Assembly: GCF_947623445.1 (NCBI RefSeq)
Contig: NC_135240.1
Location: 6,262,001-6,326,000 of the forward strand
Source of the DNA: Clavelina lepadiformis
Taxonomy: Eukaryota > Chordata > Ascidiacea > Aplousobranchia > Clavelinidae
Length of the DNA: 64,000 nucleotides
Direction of reading: 5' to 3'
The notes under the pieces were generated by a model. The model did no database searches, was not told the origin of the DNA, and was given only the letters and a program-made list of their open reading frames with translations. Within the stretch, counting starts at the first letter, position 1. Each line of letters begins with the position of its first letter. This document shows positions 10,395-22,599 of the stretch, in pieces. A program made the position numbers and the translations under genes.

Positions 10395-12464
10395 TAAAAA
10401 TATTTCCCGGACGAGCCCCATAATGCAACAAGTAAAAATTGGTAATAACTGTTTATTCACTGACGTCTAATCGGGAACGCATTCAGTACAACCGCAAAGC
10501 TAGAATGAGGCTACAGCGACCAGAAAATCACCGCGTACGGCTTAATCAACACTCGAAGCGTGGTTGTTCACCAACCGGCCGTGCTTCAAGCAAAAAAACA
10601 AAAGGTTGTCACTGTTTCAATGGAAACAAAATCGTACGTTCACGTTCCAAGTTATTTTTCACAGTTTATTGTTTACTTATAACTTAAATGTAATAACATG
10701 GTGACTGAAATCTAATCTAAATTTAACTTTGAATCTAAATTTAACTCCAATTAAACTCTAAATCAACGTTTTGCATACTCATTCTCCCACCCAAGCCGCC
10801 TATCTTCAACTATGGGCTGCGCGGCCTACTTAGGGCGAAATAGTCGCTCTGAAAACAGAATGAGCTTGCCAATGAAAACGATTCAGAAATTAAGCGACAA
10901 AATTTGCAAAACACCTTGGAGCTTATTTCCTTACGTTGGTAACACATTGATTGAGACAATTTGGAATATTTAAAAAAATAAAATATTCGATTAGCAAACT
11001 TTTATGACATAATAATACAAATACCGTAAAAAGCTGACCTTTGATCACGACAGGTGTTTCCGCCCAGTGCGTAAATGTTTGTTTCAACAGAACTTGAAGC
11101 ATTTAATATTGAACAAAATTTATTATTTGAAAATACGTTTATCACCACCAGTTTATAGCCAGTTGAATTGTAAATGATTTACTCGCAATTGCGAAATGGT
11201 AATACTGTACTTTAAGGTTTATCAAACTTTTCATGGGGAAGGCAGATGTGAAACTCATATGACCAACCAAATATAAGCAATCGAAAAGTTATCAATCATC
11301 ACAATGCATAAACTATAATACCAAGGCCCTATTTGCAAAGTTCCCATTATAAACGTTGTGAAGTCAGGGTTTACAAAATCTGTTTCACCCTTGTGGTTGT
11401 TATTTGCGACGTGACGTGATATTGAAAGTAATCTTTCTCATAAAACTGATCACGAGTTGCTACTGGATCACATGACGTGCTTACCCAATCAGATTCCGTG
11501 CTATGTAGGTAGGTAGATATAGAAACAATATATAGGTAGGTAACTATACAGGTAGGTAGGCTAGTAGGTATAGAAACGATATATAGGTAGGTATACAGGT
11601 GTATGCTGTTATATGTAAACCGAAGAAAGATCTCCTAATTTACAATGAGAAGCGAAATGTTGACGAAAAAGCTATAAGTTGTACTAGGCCACAAGCAAAA
11701 CTAGATAGCAGATGAAATGAACGTAGATGCCAAGGAGATCAAAATAGTTTATTTGTAGACTTTCAAATGTAGCGAAAATCGTGCTTTGTAATGGACATGA
11801 AACATAAAAGTAACTAGATTTAAACATTTAACTTCATTTCTTTAAAGAAAAAACAGAATTCTTTCAAATTAATGTCAACTAACGTAAATGGTTTTAAGAC
11901 ATAAATTAGATTACATGAATATTTAGAGCCATAATGGGGTATAATGGCTGTAAATTTTTTAACTCATGCGTTTCAAGTGGTAAGTATAGTACAGTGATTG
12001 TCAACGTAAATAGAACCGAAGAAAACGATGAAATTATAACACTGCTAGAATTATCTACGTTAAAAGAATGAAAAAAAAACGTCTCAATGCTCAAGTGAAG
12101 CTGAAAATGATTAATTGAATGATTAGAATATGGCAGATAGTGATGATATTAAACGTGTGTTGGAAGTTGTTTGTTCAAATGCTCTCCTGTGTCTTATAGG
12201 TTATAGGTCACTTTTGTTCAACCGTTGGCAAAATAACTGATATAAATCGTTTGTAAAAATTGTGAAGTGTATGGATCATGTCTCCTTCAACATACTTTTG
12301 ATATAACCGAAATTAAGCAGCGTAGTGTTGAGTTTACGTTTTTGAATGCTGCCTGTTTCTTGCCTTCCAAGTCCTTCTCTGCCGTAAAAAGTTTATTAAT
12401 TGTTTTTCAGTGGAAATAAAGCTCTGCAGTTTACTCGTTGAATAAAATTAAGCAATATGGAAAA
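10395..12464. repeat. Copy 2 of the 2 kb direct duplication
   Basis: Near-identical to 1-1790. It carries the LTR (10424-11233), about 240 bp unique to this copy (11234-11470), the GGTAGGTA-rich patch (about 11505-11600) and the region leading into the endonuclease ORF at 12457. High similarity over mixed element and flanking sequence points to segmental duplication. Confidence 0.85.
10424..11233 (-). mobile_element. LTR of an old LTR retroelement (copy 2)
   Basis: An 810-bp segment with TG and CA ends, preceded on the minus-strand side by a TGG-starting primer-binding-site match at 10405-10420. A polyadenylation signal lies close to the inner end. The gag-like relic follows at 10351 and below. 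Only this LTR and the gag-like part are visible, so the element is broken. Confidence 0.55.
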
Positions 12465-13416
12465 TTTTATCCTGGTGTCCGCCAACGTGAACGGCCTCGG
12501 ACGCAATTCGGATCTCTTGAAAGTCTTCTTATTTTTGGGTCAATGTTTTATTCATTCACTGTTTTTGTGCGTGCAAGAAACCCATCTGCAAGAAAACCAC
12601 GCAGAGGATTTTTCATCGTTGATTGAACATTTGAAAAAATTAAAATATAATTTATATTTCAACAACGCTGAAACATGTGACAGCAAAGCAGGCACAGCAA
12701 TTTTTGTGAAGAGCGACCCAGCAGTAACTGACATGGAACATAAAATCATATGTAAAGGTCGTATTCAGTCGCTGAACTTCTCTTATCACGGAAAACCTTG
12801 GACATTGATTAATGTATATTTAAAATCCGGGTCTGGTCAAACGCAACAACGTACAAAACAAATAAAAGAAATCCATGACCACCTTAAGGAGAAATCGTCG
12901 AGAAATTTCATCATTGCTGGAGATTTTAACTTTGTCGAAAATAAATTGGACACAAGATGCAAAGACAACTTTCGACGAGGTTGTGACGTCAAGGCGTGGG
13001 AAGATTTAAAAAGAGCGTATAAACTGCAAGACGCATATCGTGCTTTACACCCAAATGATGAAAAATACAGCTTTGAGCGGGCCGAAGACTCAGGTCGGCG
13101 AATAGATCGCATTTATACGTCTGGAAATGTGAGCAACGATATCATTGAATGTGGTTACGTGGATACAAATGTGGATACATGCGACTATAAAAAGATTAGC
13201 GATCACAAATCAACGTATTTAGCGATGACAATGCAACAACATGCGTCAAAACAAACAGCTGCAAAGGTAATTAGGCTTATAAGTACAAACACCATCAGTG
13301 ATCGTTTAAAACAAACGTTAGTCAGAAATTTATTTGGTCATTGTAGCAATAAGTCATCTAATCTCGGATTGTATTTATTCGACTTGTTGCGTAATGACGC
13401 GTGTTATTTCTTATAA
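12457..13416 (+). mobile_element. LINE-type APE endonuclease ORF, no reverse transcriptase
   Basis: This 319-codon open frame has the apurinic-endonuclease motifs of non-LTR retrotransposons in order: SANVNGL (residues 8-14, metal/active-site Asn), CVQETHL (38-44, catalytic Glu), NVYLKSG, IAGDFNFV, GRRIDRIYTS and SDHKSTYLA (catalytic Asp-His pair). The domain appears complete and free of internal stops. The usual reverse transcriptase is absent; the frame stops at 13416 and a 169-bp tandem array begins 130 bp later. It may be a truncated LINE or an endonuclease-only derivative. In duplication copy 1 similarity ends at the same ATG, so the ORF is absent there. Confidence 0.85.
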
Positions 13417-13543
13417 ATAACAGGATCGAGAAAAGAAGCGTTAAACAGATCTTTCTAACATTGGCATGGACAATCCAAACGACGAAATGCGACAACCAAA
13501 CCCAAAAACATTCAAAACACAACAAACGAAATGGTAGAACCCA

Positions 13544-14557
13544 ACCCACGGACTTGCAGAACCCAGTCCATTGTATTTCAAAACCAATTCCCGGAGGATT
13601 GCGTTCTGATTTTCGGTAGATTGGGCCCTGAGTTTCGGAGGGTTGACTGTGATACCAACTGCAGGATACAACTGCTGGTATTGGCGCAACAACGGTTCGC
13701 CAATGTCAATTAACCCACGGACTTGCAGAACCCAGTCCATTGTATTTCAAAACCAATTCCCAAAGGATTGCATTCTGATTTTCGGTAGATTGGGCCCTGA
13801 GTTTCGGAGGGTTGACTGTGATACCAACTGCAGGATACAACTGCTGGTATTGGCGCAACAACGGTTCGCCAATGTCAATTAACCCACGGACTTGCAGAAC
13901 CCAGTCCATTGTATTTCAAAACCAATCCCCGGAGGATTGCATTCTGATTTTCGGTAGATTGGGCCCTGAGTTTCGGAGGGTTGACTGTGATACCAACTGC
14001 AGGATACAACTGCTGGTATTGGCGCAACAACGGTTCGCCAATGTCAATTAACCCACGGACTTGCAGAACCCAGTCCATTGTATTTCAAAACCAATCCCCG
14101 GAGGATTGCATTCTGATTTTCGGTAGATTGGGCCCTGAGTTTCGGAGGGTTGACTGTGATACCAACTGCAGGATACAACTGCTGGTATTGGCGCAACAAC
14201 GGTTCGCCAATGTCAATTAACCCACGGACTTGCAGAACCCAGTCCATTGTATTTCAAAACCAATTCCCAAAGGATTGCATTCTGATTTTCGGTAGATTGG
14301 GCCCTGAGTTTCGGAGGGTTGACTGTGATACCAACTGCAGGTTACAACTGCTGGTATTGGCGCAACAACGGTTCGCCAATGTCAATTAACCCACGGACTT
14401 GCAGAACCCAGTCCATTGTATTTCAAAACCAATCCCCGGAGGATTGCGTTCTGATTTTCGGTAGATTGGGCCCTGGGTTTCGGAGGGTTGGGTTCGATAC
14501 CAATTGCGGGATACAAATGATGGTAGTAGCGCAACAACGGTTCCATGGATCGTAACC
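13544..14557. repeat. Six-unit tandem array, 169-bp period
   Basis: Units begin at ACCCACGGACTT at 13544, 13713, 13882, 14051, 14220 and 14389. The first five differ by only a few bases; the last diverges in its second half. The unit has no stable ORF of its own: the 79-codon frames repeated at 169-bp steps are by-products. Its position just after the endonuclease ORF suggests a LINE 3' region or a local satellite. High unit identity implies recent expansion or homogenisation. Confidence 0.95.
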
Positions 14558-15980
14558 GGGGATCCACCGTAAGTTGAACCACGATTGCAGGTATGTTTGC
14601 ATATGCTGTATGCTCCAGGTTATAGGCCTACTGGGGAAAGGTCCTGGATTACCAAAAAACCTTAACGACCACAGAAAACTACCTCCAGGGTGTGGTTGGA
14701 AAGTTTCATTTCACATTATCGCTTTTACAGTTAATCACAAAATTTAGGTAAAAACGCATTCATTTTTATAAATATTGTTTGACGCATGCTCTATAAGTTG
14801 AAAAGCATATCAAGCCATCAAAATAACTCCTACTTGCGAAGTGCGGAATACGTTGGACAGAAATTTATTGAACTTTCAGAAGATTTCAATGGTGTTTACA
14901 ATACAAGCACAATAAAATCATTATACTCTGAGTCGTACATTTCTATTTGTATTTATGTACTATTTTGTTTTCAGTTGAAAGTTTACAATCGTTATTGTAT
15001 TGCTCTTGACCAGGTAGGGTAAGTGTTACCTAACACTAATTTAACGATAATCTTCAGCTTTCCATTGCGGTACCTATATTGCAGAAATTAGCTATTTAAA
15101 AAGTAAAATCGACCAAAATTCAAACTTATAAACAATCACTCGATTTGACGTACACTTGTGCCACCATGCAGCGATAAAATGCAAGAATTCAAAAACGAAA
15201 AACAATCGGTAAAAATCGTAAAAAGCACAATCTCTTCTCAAAATCTTTGGCAAGACTAGTTTTTGTTATTGATACAGAACCTACCGGTTTGATAAGGTTT
15301 TGACTAGTTTTGTTGTTCATACAGGACCCGCCGGTTTGATAAAAGCCTGTTTCGAATGTCATGCAGTTTTACATGATGTAGTCTTACATGATCCACAGAA
15401 GGAAGATCGTTTGTTTTATAAGATACCCATCAAAACAATCAAGCAGATGAGCTAATTTAATACCGGAAAAAACGGCTGAAGGTTTCACAATAAAGATGGC
15501 AATAGTTGGCCTTTAGATACTATAAGGTGCTATAAGTTATGGGAGCATACTTCCACCGTAAACACTTCTTTAATGGATACTTTTCTGAGAGTTGTGTAAT
15601 TTTATTAAAGCGCAGATGTTTTAATTTGACTCTTTCTGTGTGTTTTGTGGCGTCCGACAGCTTCACTTCAACAGAAGGTTTAAAAGAAAAGGAAGGAAAT
15701 TTAAATAAATTATAAAGTACGAAAATTTTTGATTCAATAAATAAGCATAATAACGAATCCTACAGATTTTTTCAATTACACAGAAATATGATCCATGATT
15801 ATTCGAACAAACGTTAGTGGGCGCAACAGAGTAAATAAATAAGTAAAAAACTTCAGAAGTTTACATTTTTACCGATTTGGGTTTCCTTTTGAGATGGAAT
15901 GCATTTTACAAATTTGTTTTTCTGGCGTTTTTTTTGAAAGTCCATTTTCGATAAGTTTCTCCATTGCGCAAGCACTAGAA
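14558..15980. other. Intergenic, small tandem duplication only
   Basis: The only structure noted is a roughly 48-bp imperfect tandem duplication at 15253-15342 (GACTAGTTTT ... CCGGTTTGATAA). The open frame at 14786-15022 has no recognisable product. Confidence 0.45.
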
Positions 15981-16156
15981 CAGGGATGTCCAACCTGCGG
16001 TCCGCCTGAGATTTTTGTGCGGCCCGCTAGTCATTTTCACTCCAAAAGTATGTACTTTATGCACCCATTTTTCTTGAAATTTAATAGGTTCTGCGGCCCA
16101 TTGAATTATTTCAAGTGACAATGCGGCCCACTATAATAAAAGGTTGGACATCCCTG
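15981..16156. mobile_element. Small non-autonomous hAT element (176 bp)
   Basis: Perfect terminal inverted repeats CAGGGATGTCCAACC and GGTTGGACATCCCTG. The flanks CACTAGAA and CACTAGAG are a 7-of-8 match for an 8-bp target duplication. The interior has the CGGCCC-rich motif typical of this MITE class. No coding capacity. Confidence 0.9.
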
Positions 16157-17813
16157 CACTAGAGTGTAGGCCCGCAAAATGCGCAGATATGCAAACCGAC
16201 GTTATTTTGGGCGACCTTTATTCACAGTGCAGCATCTTAAGTTATGGAAAAGGTACAAATAGAAAAAGGACAAAAAACCAACGGGGAATCCCCAAGCCAC
16301 GACCTAAATTTTCGTTGTTTCGTAACGTTTTGAAATTTTAATCAAATCAACACGGAAACAAAATCAAAGATATCGCAAAAAGATCGTAACGGATAAAATA
16401 TGGAAACTTATTGATTTGGTGGACTTACTCAGGCCATTTCGAGCTTATTCCATCGATGACTTTACTTTGTTTTGGATATAAAAATGAATCTTATTCAAAC
16501 TCCACCACGCGTGCTAATGCTTGCACATTTCATCATTCTCTGAGTTCTATTTGAACGAAATCGAGCATGAACATGAGCATTTCGGTTTAGCAACCATGCT
16601 CAGTATTTGTAGTTTGGGAACTTTTAACATTTAAACACTAGTGCTCAATAAAATACATACAAGCTATCACTTTTTAACAAATTTTCAACGTTTAAAACGA
16701 TTTTTGGCGTTGAAAATCGTTGAAAAAAACGTTTAATGTTTCCTATTTTTAATGTTGCACCAGTTTCGGTTACGTAATGCCGTATTTATTTGTCAACATA
16801 ATATAACACCAACACATTTGCTTATATAAGTTAATTTGGCTGTTTACTTTTCTCGAGAGCAATCCCAAGTCGTCAAGAAATGCAGCCAAGCATAGACAAT
16901 AACAACCCATGTAAATTTCGTTATTGTCGAAAGATTTATGATGCAATAATACTTCAATACTCGATCCTGATATGAGGGGACATTCGTGTAAGTGACCCCA
17001 GAAATATTTCAATTTATTTTCAAAACCTGCAAGAAAATGACAACCGCGGAACAAAGATGAATCAGAATCCAACCAAAGATGGGAGACTGACATAGTTTGA
17101 CCAACTGCGTCACAAATTTTCTTTCATCAGTCCTGATTGCAAGATAGTTCAAACGTTAGGTGCCGCTCTCGAGCAGTGTAATTAACCTGAAAAAAAATCG
17201 ATGCTTCGCAAAAGGTTTCCAACCAGGCTAATACCGGCCTTATGCCGCTGATGTTTGTTGTTTTGTTTGTTTTGTGTGTGCCAGCTTGGCTTTAAGGCTT
17301 TAACGCGTAACAAAACCAATGGCGTATTCCTAAAAAGGAAGTGAGTGTTTACTGTCAAGCGAGGGATGTAGCAGTGTATATGTTTAATTCAAACAAAATG
17401 GTAATAAAATGAAAAAAGCAAGAAAAAATAAAATACCGCGATTCTTCGCAATAAAAAGTGGGGTGACGGCGATTCCCAGCAAGCCCTCTCCAATGCACCA
17501 CCGAAATAAAAATATCCGTAGTTGTCCCGACCGGTGACTACGTTCTGTTGACATATGAAGTCTATGCCTTTATCGACGGTTTATTTACTGCTCTGTAACC
17601 ACAGAAACTAACACAACACCGACGTTGAACCGACGTGTTTCCGACAACTTCCAAGGCACAGTATATCTGCAAGGTTGTGACGTATTGACGTTTTTTTGTC
17701 ATTACAATGGTTCTTGTTACACTGGGTTATTTATACATCATGTGATTATGGTCTACGACTCTACGTGACGTTCAGAACAAACGAAAATCCCCTTAATTTG
17801 GGAATAGCTCACT
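16157..17813. other. Intergenic upstream of CRD-2
   Basis: No gene recognised. A 107-codon minus-strand frame (16770-17093) lacks family features. The part nearest CRD-2 has several G/C runs, including GGGGAATCCCC. Confidence 0.4.
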
Positions 17814-17824
17814 GGGGAATCCCC
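17814..17824. promoter_or_regulatory. kappaB palindrome upstream of CRD-2
   Basis: GGGGAATCCCC is an exact match to GGGRNWYYCC, 145 bp before the CRD-2 ATG. Related C-rich half sites lie close by (AAAATCCCC near 17784, TTTCCCCC near 17832). Confidence 0.55.
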
Positions 17825-17969
17825 TTTCTAATTTCCCCCAATCGCCTCTTGCTTGTGATGAAGCAGCTAACAGTTGAGATAATAAGAGATGCATGATGGC
17901 ACTTCTCGCATTCAGTTTTAGCAGTTGTGCATTTTGTTCACTTGAAGTAGGTCGATTTCAATCCCAGCC

Positions 17970-19413
17970 ATGCAGTGGACGAAGTTTGCGATGTTGTCAC
18001 TTTACCTAATATCTTACGTATGCGTTACGTCAGCAACTGAAACCGATACAAGGTATGTTTATAAAGATAGCGATGCTGAAACCTAAGGCTTAATGTTGAA
18101 AAAAAAACGGTTTGTTTGAGTATTTTAGCTCAATCCTTTTCTAATTAGCGTAATCGTGAATTTTTACATCGCAACAGTCTTACGACCGCATGTCCGGATA
18201 ATTGCGTCACTACAGACTTCTTCAAGCAGTCAGCATTTACCGGCTTTGTTTTCAAGGCAGTTCAAGTAAGTTGGGTTAAAGCACGAAATGTGATACACGA
18301 GCGTCAAAGTAAGCGTACATTTACACTATACTACTGTTAATTTTTGTTCCAAAGTCTTTCCAGCAAGCTGACCTCGACTGCAAGGCTGCAAATGGTATTG
18401 ACTTTTACCTGGCTCCAACCGGTTGTAGGGATTGTGCCGTTGACTGTAACCCAACCTCTAGCAGCTTTCAGGTTGAATGTTTGAAAAACTGCCGAGGTTT
18501 TATGGAGAAACAGAACCTAATCAACGAGTTACAAGAATCAAGAAAACTGATTGAGGTCAGTTGCTTTTTAAAAGGTTGGGGTAAAGTTGATGTAGAATGA
18601 GATAGGGGTAAAGTTAGCTTTGCTATGAAGTAACACGACTGTTATTTCCAGGATCTCGAACAAAAACTCAATGCGACTCAAACTAGCCTTGAGTCTTGGC
18701 AGAATGATGTTATTGCTTTACAAGCAAACGAAAAAGTAAGCTAATAAACTACATTTACAAGGCACGTGTTGCCTCGCATGAGCCTCGCGTTAAAGTGACG
18801 TCACCAACGCAAATATTTATTTTTCTTCTTGTCTCGATGTAAAGCAGACACTGTTATGTGTTGTTGTATGTGTACAAGACGCTTTAAAATTTACTTCATG
18901 CCAAATTAAATTAAGATCAATTTCTTTTGTAGTCGTATCAACGACAATTGCAGTTTCAAAGCAACAGTTGTAGTGAGACCGCTAATGATGTGAACGACCT
19001 GCAAAGTACAGTGACAATTTCCACTGGAATTTCTATCGCTGCTCTGGTCTTGACTTTATTTATATTCGGTTGTTCTTGGGTTCGTTTTACTCGGTATGAG
19101 CACCACGCTGATAAAAAGTAAGACACTCATTACGAGCATAACTACCGTACATAAACACAGCAGACGATTTCAACCACTTATAATTTGAGCAAAATGTTGT
19201 ATTTTGATCAGGTATCAACCAAAGGTGCAGCAGGTTGATGGAGATGTAAGATGGGTCGCCGAGACAGCGGAGGAAAAAGAAAAACTTCGTCCAATTGTCG
19301 ACCAAGACAGTGACTCAGGAACCGGCGGGAGCAGCCAAATTTTTCAAAATGATTTCACAAACCCTGGCTCAGAAAGCAATTCCGCGACGCAAAGCGTTGC
19401 TCAAAGTGTGTAA
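17970..19413 (+). CDS. CRD-2: six-exon BCMA/TACI-like membrane protein
   Basis: Exons 17970-18052, 18178-18265, 18355-18555, 18652-18735, 18933-19117 and 19212-19413 (phases 2,0,0,0,2) give 280 residues. A signal peptide (about 1-23) is followed by an exon-2 segment with an extra Cys pair (ACPDNC) and TTDFFKQSAF. Exon 3 holds C66-x14-C81-x2-C84-x3-C88-x10-C99-x3-C103 with NGIDFYLAPTG. The C-x14 spacing equals that of the TACI CRD2. Exons 4 and 5 encode a predicted helical stalk and a TM helix (about 179-202). The 66-residue tail contains TAEE, a minimal [PSAT]-x-[QE]-E match to TRAF-binding motifs, and ends AQSV. CRD-3 has identical sizes for exons 3, 4 and 5. Poly(A) signal at 19974. Receptor function is inferred from fold pattern and topology. 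Confidence 0.88.
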
Positions 19414-21998
19414 ACAATGTAACTACCATTGAGTGTACAGTGTCAAAATATAGGCAAAGACCGTTTTTTGCTTTACAGCTTTGAAATACTTTTTCAACTA
19501 AACTTTATGATTGTCATTGCGCTGGGCGCGGTTCTGTTTTCTACTTTCTTGATAAACTTCTTTTTAACTGTTACGCTGATTTTACGATTTCCTCTTTCAG
19601 CGAGGGAATTCATGGTATGAATGTGCACAACAATAGTAATCGTTTCCACCTCTTTAACGGTCATTTTACCTTTTCACGTCACAGGAACCAGTAGACAACT
19701 GTCTATACATAATGCACAGGGTATAGGGAAAATATAGCCTATACTATAGGCTATGTTTTCTGGTCATAATAACTTTTCAATACGTTACTTTACCTCGTTT
19801 GGCACCATATTCAAACCAGCGTAATACACAATCCAATGGAACAGCGCTTGATTAACTTTTGAAGCAAAATTGAACTGTTATTTACTGAGCATGAGTTAGT
19901 TGTTGGGTTTGCTCAGTGCGTTCACAACAACTTCGTGTCTTTGCTGAGTACATTTTGTTGGTTGCAAAGCGGAAATAAACTTTATTTGCATTCTTGTGAA
20001 TATCGTTTGTGAAGTAATAAAATTGAAGCGAGATATAGCGGTCGTAAATCATTGCTATGACGTAAACACATACGCAACTCAAGCATTACGTCACGACGGC
20101 TGGTGAAGTCCCAGAGAAAAAACGTCTTAGTTTCGAATAAACTGAGGTTAACTAAGAAAAATTTCAAACATTACTTGCGTTAAAAGGTTGGATGTCTACC
20201 AACCCGCTGCACATCAAAAAGGATGACGCAAGACGCTGAAACCATCCCGACAACTTTACGAGCGCTATAACCGAGTGGTAACTTTCCATCAAAGAAATCA
20301 CGAGGGCGATAGCATGTGACTTTAAAACGTCACTTCCTGTTGTTAAGTGAGATGCGCGAAGAACGCAGATGATCAGAGAAAAGCAACAAAACATGTTTAC
20401 AGATATTGCAACTGCCCTAAATTATGTGGAGCGCCATTGCCTTTACGAAAATAAAGACTTTTAACAAGGCGGTTTGTTTCAGTTAACAATGTTGTGTAGG
20501 GTTTTAAACCAAAGAACGATTACTCATAGCTAGTTTTGCGTAAATAAATCGGTGAACTATCGGTGTCTTAAAATTCTTCTCTGCCAACGTGAGTGTGGTA
20601 GATTGAATAAAACCTACAACCAAGTATAATGAAACACAAATTTATTTCTTCTGCATTTGCCGTCTTGTCTGTACTGTTCGGTTTTCATTTTCACAATCCT
20701 TTCTCAGAAAAGTTTACAATGGATGAAAATTTGTCACCAACCCAGCAGCCCGCAACGCAACAGAGGGATAACGTTTTATTACACGTTGTTAAGCTCGAAG
20801 TTTGAAACAAACTCATTTGCTCTCGAACTCTTCTGGCATTTCAAGGAAATATTTGTGTAATTTTGTGAGATTTCAGCGGAATGTTTTAGGCCAAATTTAT
20901 TATGACGACGATTACAGACGTATAGGGTTAAAGGTCGCAACGGGATAAGTGAAAATAAATGTCCATAATAAATAAACCAACAGTTTGTCCTGTGCAAACT
21001 GTTTCAACATTGACTACCTTTGGTCTCTGATAAGTCAATTTTAAGGAAAAGCAAAAACAATGAACGCAATATCGAGATTTACAAACATTGGAGTTTATTC
21101 AGAGGAGAGCCCACGTATGCCCTATACCAAAGATGCTCATCATTGAAAACGAGAACTCTACGGATATGCTCGGTGACGTCTTATTGTTTCCGGTCGTGTC
21201 TTTGCAGACAGGAGTTTACTCACTGGTTCTCGGTTGAACTATTCAATTACTTTTACATAATTGGTGGATAAGAATAAAAACAAAAACCAAATTCAGGTTT
21301 TGAAAGAATGACTGATTACGTGAAAAGTAACCACAAAATAACCGGAAATTCCAGCCATTTTAGCCATTTTTGCCATTTTTGCCATTTTTGCCATTTTTGC
21401 ATTCAGTCTATGCTGTTACGTCGTTAAAATTGCATTTGACGTGATAAAAATCTTTAAGGAGAATTATAGCAATTGCAAGGCGAAATGTTAAACTTAATTA
21501 AACTGCTAGTCTGATTTTAGCCTAGCTTACTAACTCTTGCTGTATTGCTTCCTAGCAACACAACCTGGAAAGAAGACGTGTTCCGTGTCTAGAATTGTTT
21601 AATTTCTTGTTTGTTTATTATAAGGTACCTGTACCGAATAAGGCCCACCTAACACTTTTTTGAAAATAACTCAAGAACCATAAATGAGAATAGACTGAAA
21701 AATCGTATTCTATTAGTGAGGGTATATGACTACAACATATTAAAACCACAATACCTGACAACCCCCCAAAAAATTTTATTACTTTTGGTTTGGTAAAACA
21801 AAGCCCTGCTGTTGCATTGAGCGTTTTTTACAGCAATTTTGGACAAGTTTTGGAGCGTACAGCTTTAAATCGGAATAACCAGATACTTTAGAACAAATAA
21901 CTCTGTATTTTAATGTACGATGCACGTGATGGAAAACGCAAATGAAAATTTACGATGTAATAGAGTTCGGTTAGCTCCAAACACTTGTTGCCTTAGCT
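19414..21998. other. CRD-2 3' UTR and intergenic
   Basis: The first 570 bp run to the AATAAA at 19974 and include the piece shared with the CRD-1 3' UTR. Beyond it no gene is recognised. A run of about five GCCATTTTT units sits at 21354-21400. Confidence 0.5.
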
Positions 21999-22596
21999 CA
22001 GGGGTCGGCAACCTTTTTCACTTAAAGAGCCATTTTAACCGATATTCCACAAAATAAAAATCACTGGGAGCCGCAAAACTATTTTCACAATAAAACGAAA
22101 ACGACACTCTGTAACAAAACTGTCATGTGTCGCATTTATAAAAGCAGTTAATTCAGTAAGATTTAATTAATGTGATTTAATTAATGTGATTACTATAATG
22201 TGCTCAATGAGATAAAGACGCGAGTGTTCTTCTGTTTGTTTCTACTGTAGCAATAAAATTAATAAGAGCCGCATCAGAAGGATGAAAGAGCCGCAGGTTG
22301 CCGACCCCTGCCTTAGCTGGATTGGGGCGAAAACCGATGATGGCTACAGATGCATAAAATTTGGCGGTAGGCGATATGGCGCACACCGGCTTGCTTATAT
22401 GCTACTGGTGAATCAGTCGCCCATACCGCTTACCGGAAAACTTCACGTAAGTCACGCGTGCCATCACCGTCTTTGTGTCAATCCACACCATTTAAGTTTG
22501 GAGCCAGCCGAAAATAACAACGCAAGAAAGCGCTGCTTGCAAAACCAGTTTTGCTTTGGCCATGACAAGTTTAAAACGTGCATGTTTTGGCCTTAA
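21955..22596 (+). pseudogene. His-Me-finger (His-Cys box) nuclease ORF split by a MITE
   Basis: Downstream of the MITE the frame reads LSWIGAKTDDGYRCI, then RRYGAHRLAYMLL, then HVSHACHHRLCVNPHHLSLE and NNARKRC. This is the pattern of the zinc-binding-loop region of I-PpoI-type His-Cys-box homing endonucleases (Pfam zf-His_Me_endon). The frame up to the MITE at 21998 (NRVRLAPNTCC) continues in phase after 22310 once one 8-bp target copy is discounted. The open part ends at 22596. The family often travels with mobile DNA; whether this copy was ever host-used is unknown. Confidence 0.7.
21999..22310. mobile_element. Non-autonomous hAT element (312 bp)
   Basis: Inverted ends CAGGGGTCGGCAACC and GGTTGCCGACCCCTG, with a perfect 8-bp target duplication CCTTAGCT at 21991-21998 and 22311-22318. 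The interior repeats the AGAGCCGC motif near both ends. It interrupts the nuclease frame. Confidence 0.93.
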
Positions 22597-22599
22597 ACT

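Noticed and set aside
9932-10423. 163-codon + strand frame rich in Ser and Phe
   Set aside because: It is the antisense of the lysine/glutamate-rich gag-like relic, which explains its composition.
13531-14582. Repeated 66-79 codon open frames on both strands
   Set aside because: They recur at exact 169-bp steps and are by-products of the tandem repeat; no start, splice or domain evidence.
16770-17093. 107-codon minus-strand frame
   Set aside because: No domain, no splice context and no paralog in the window; length is unremarkable for AT-rich DNA.
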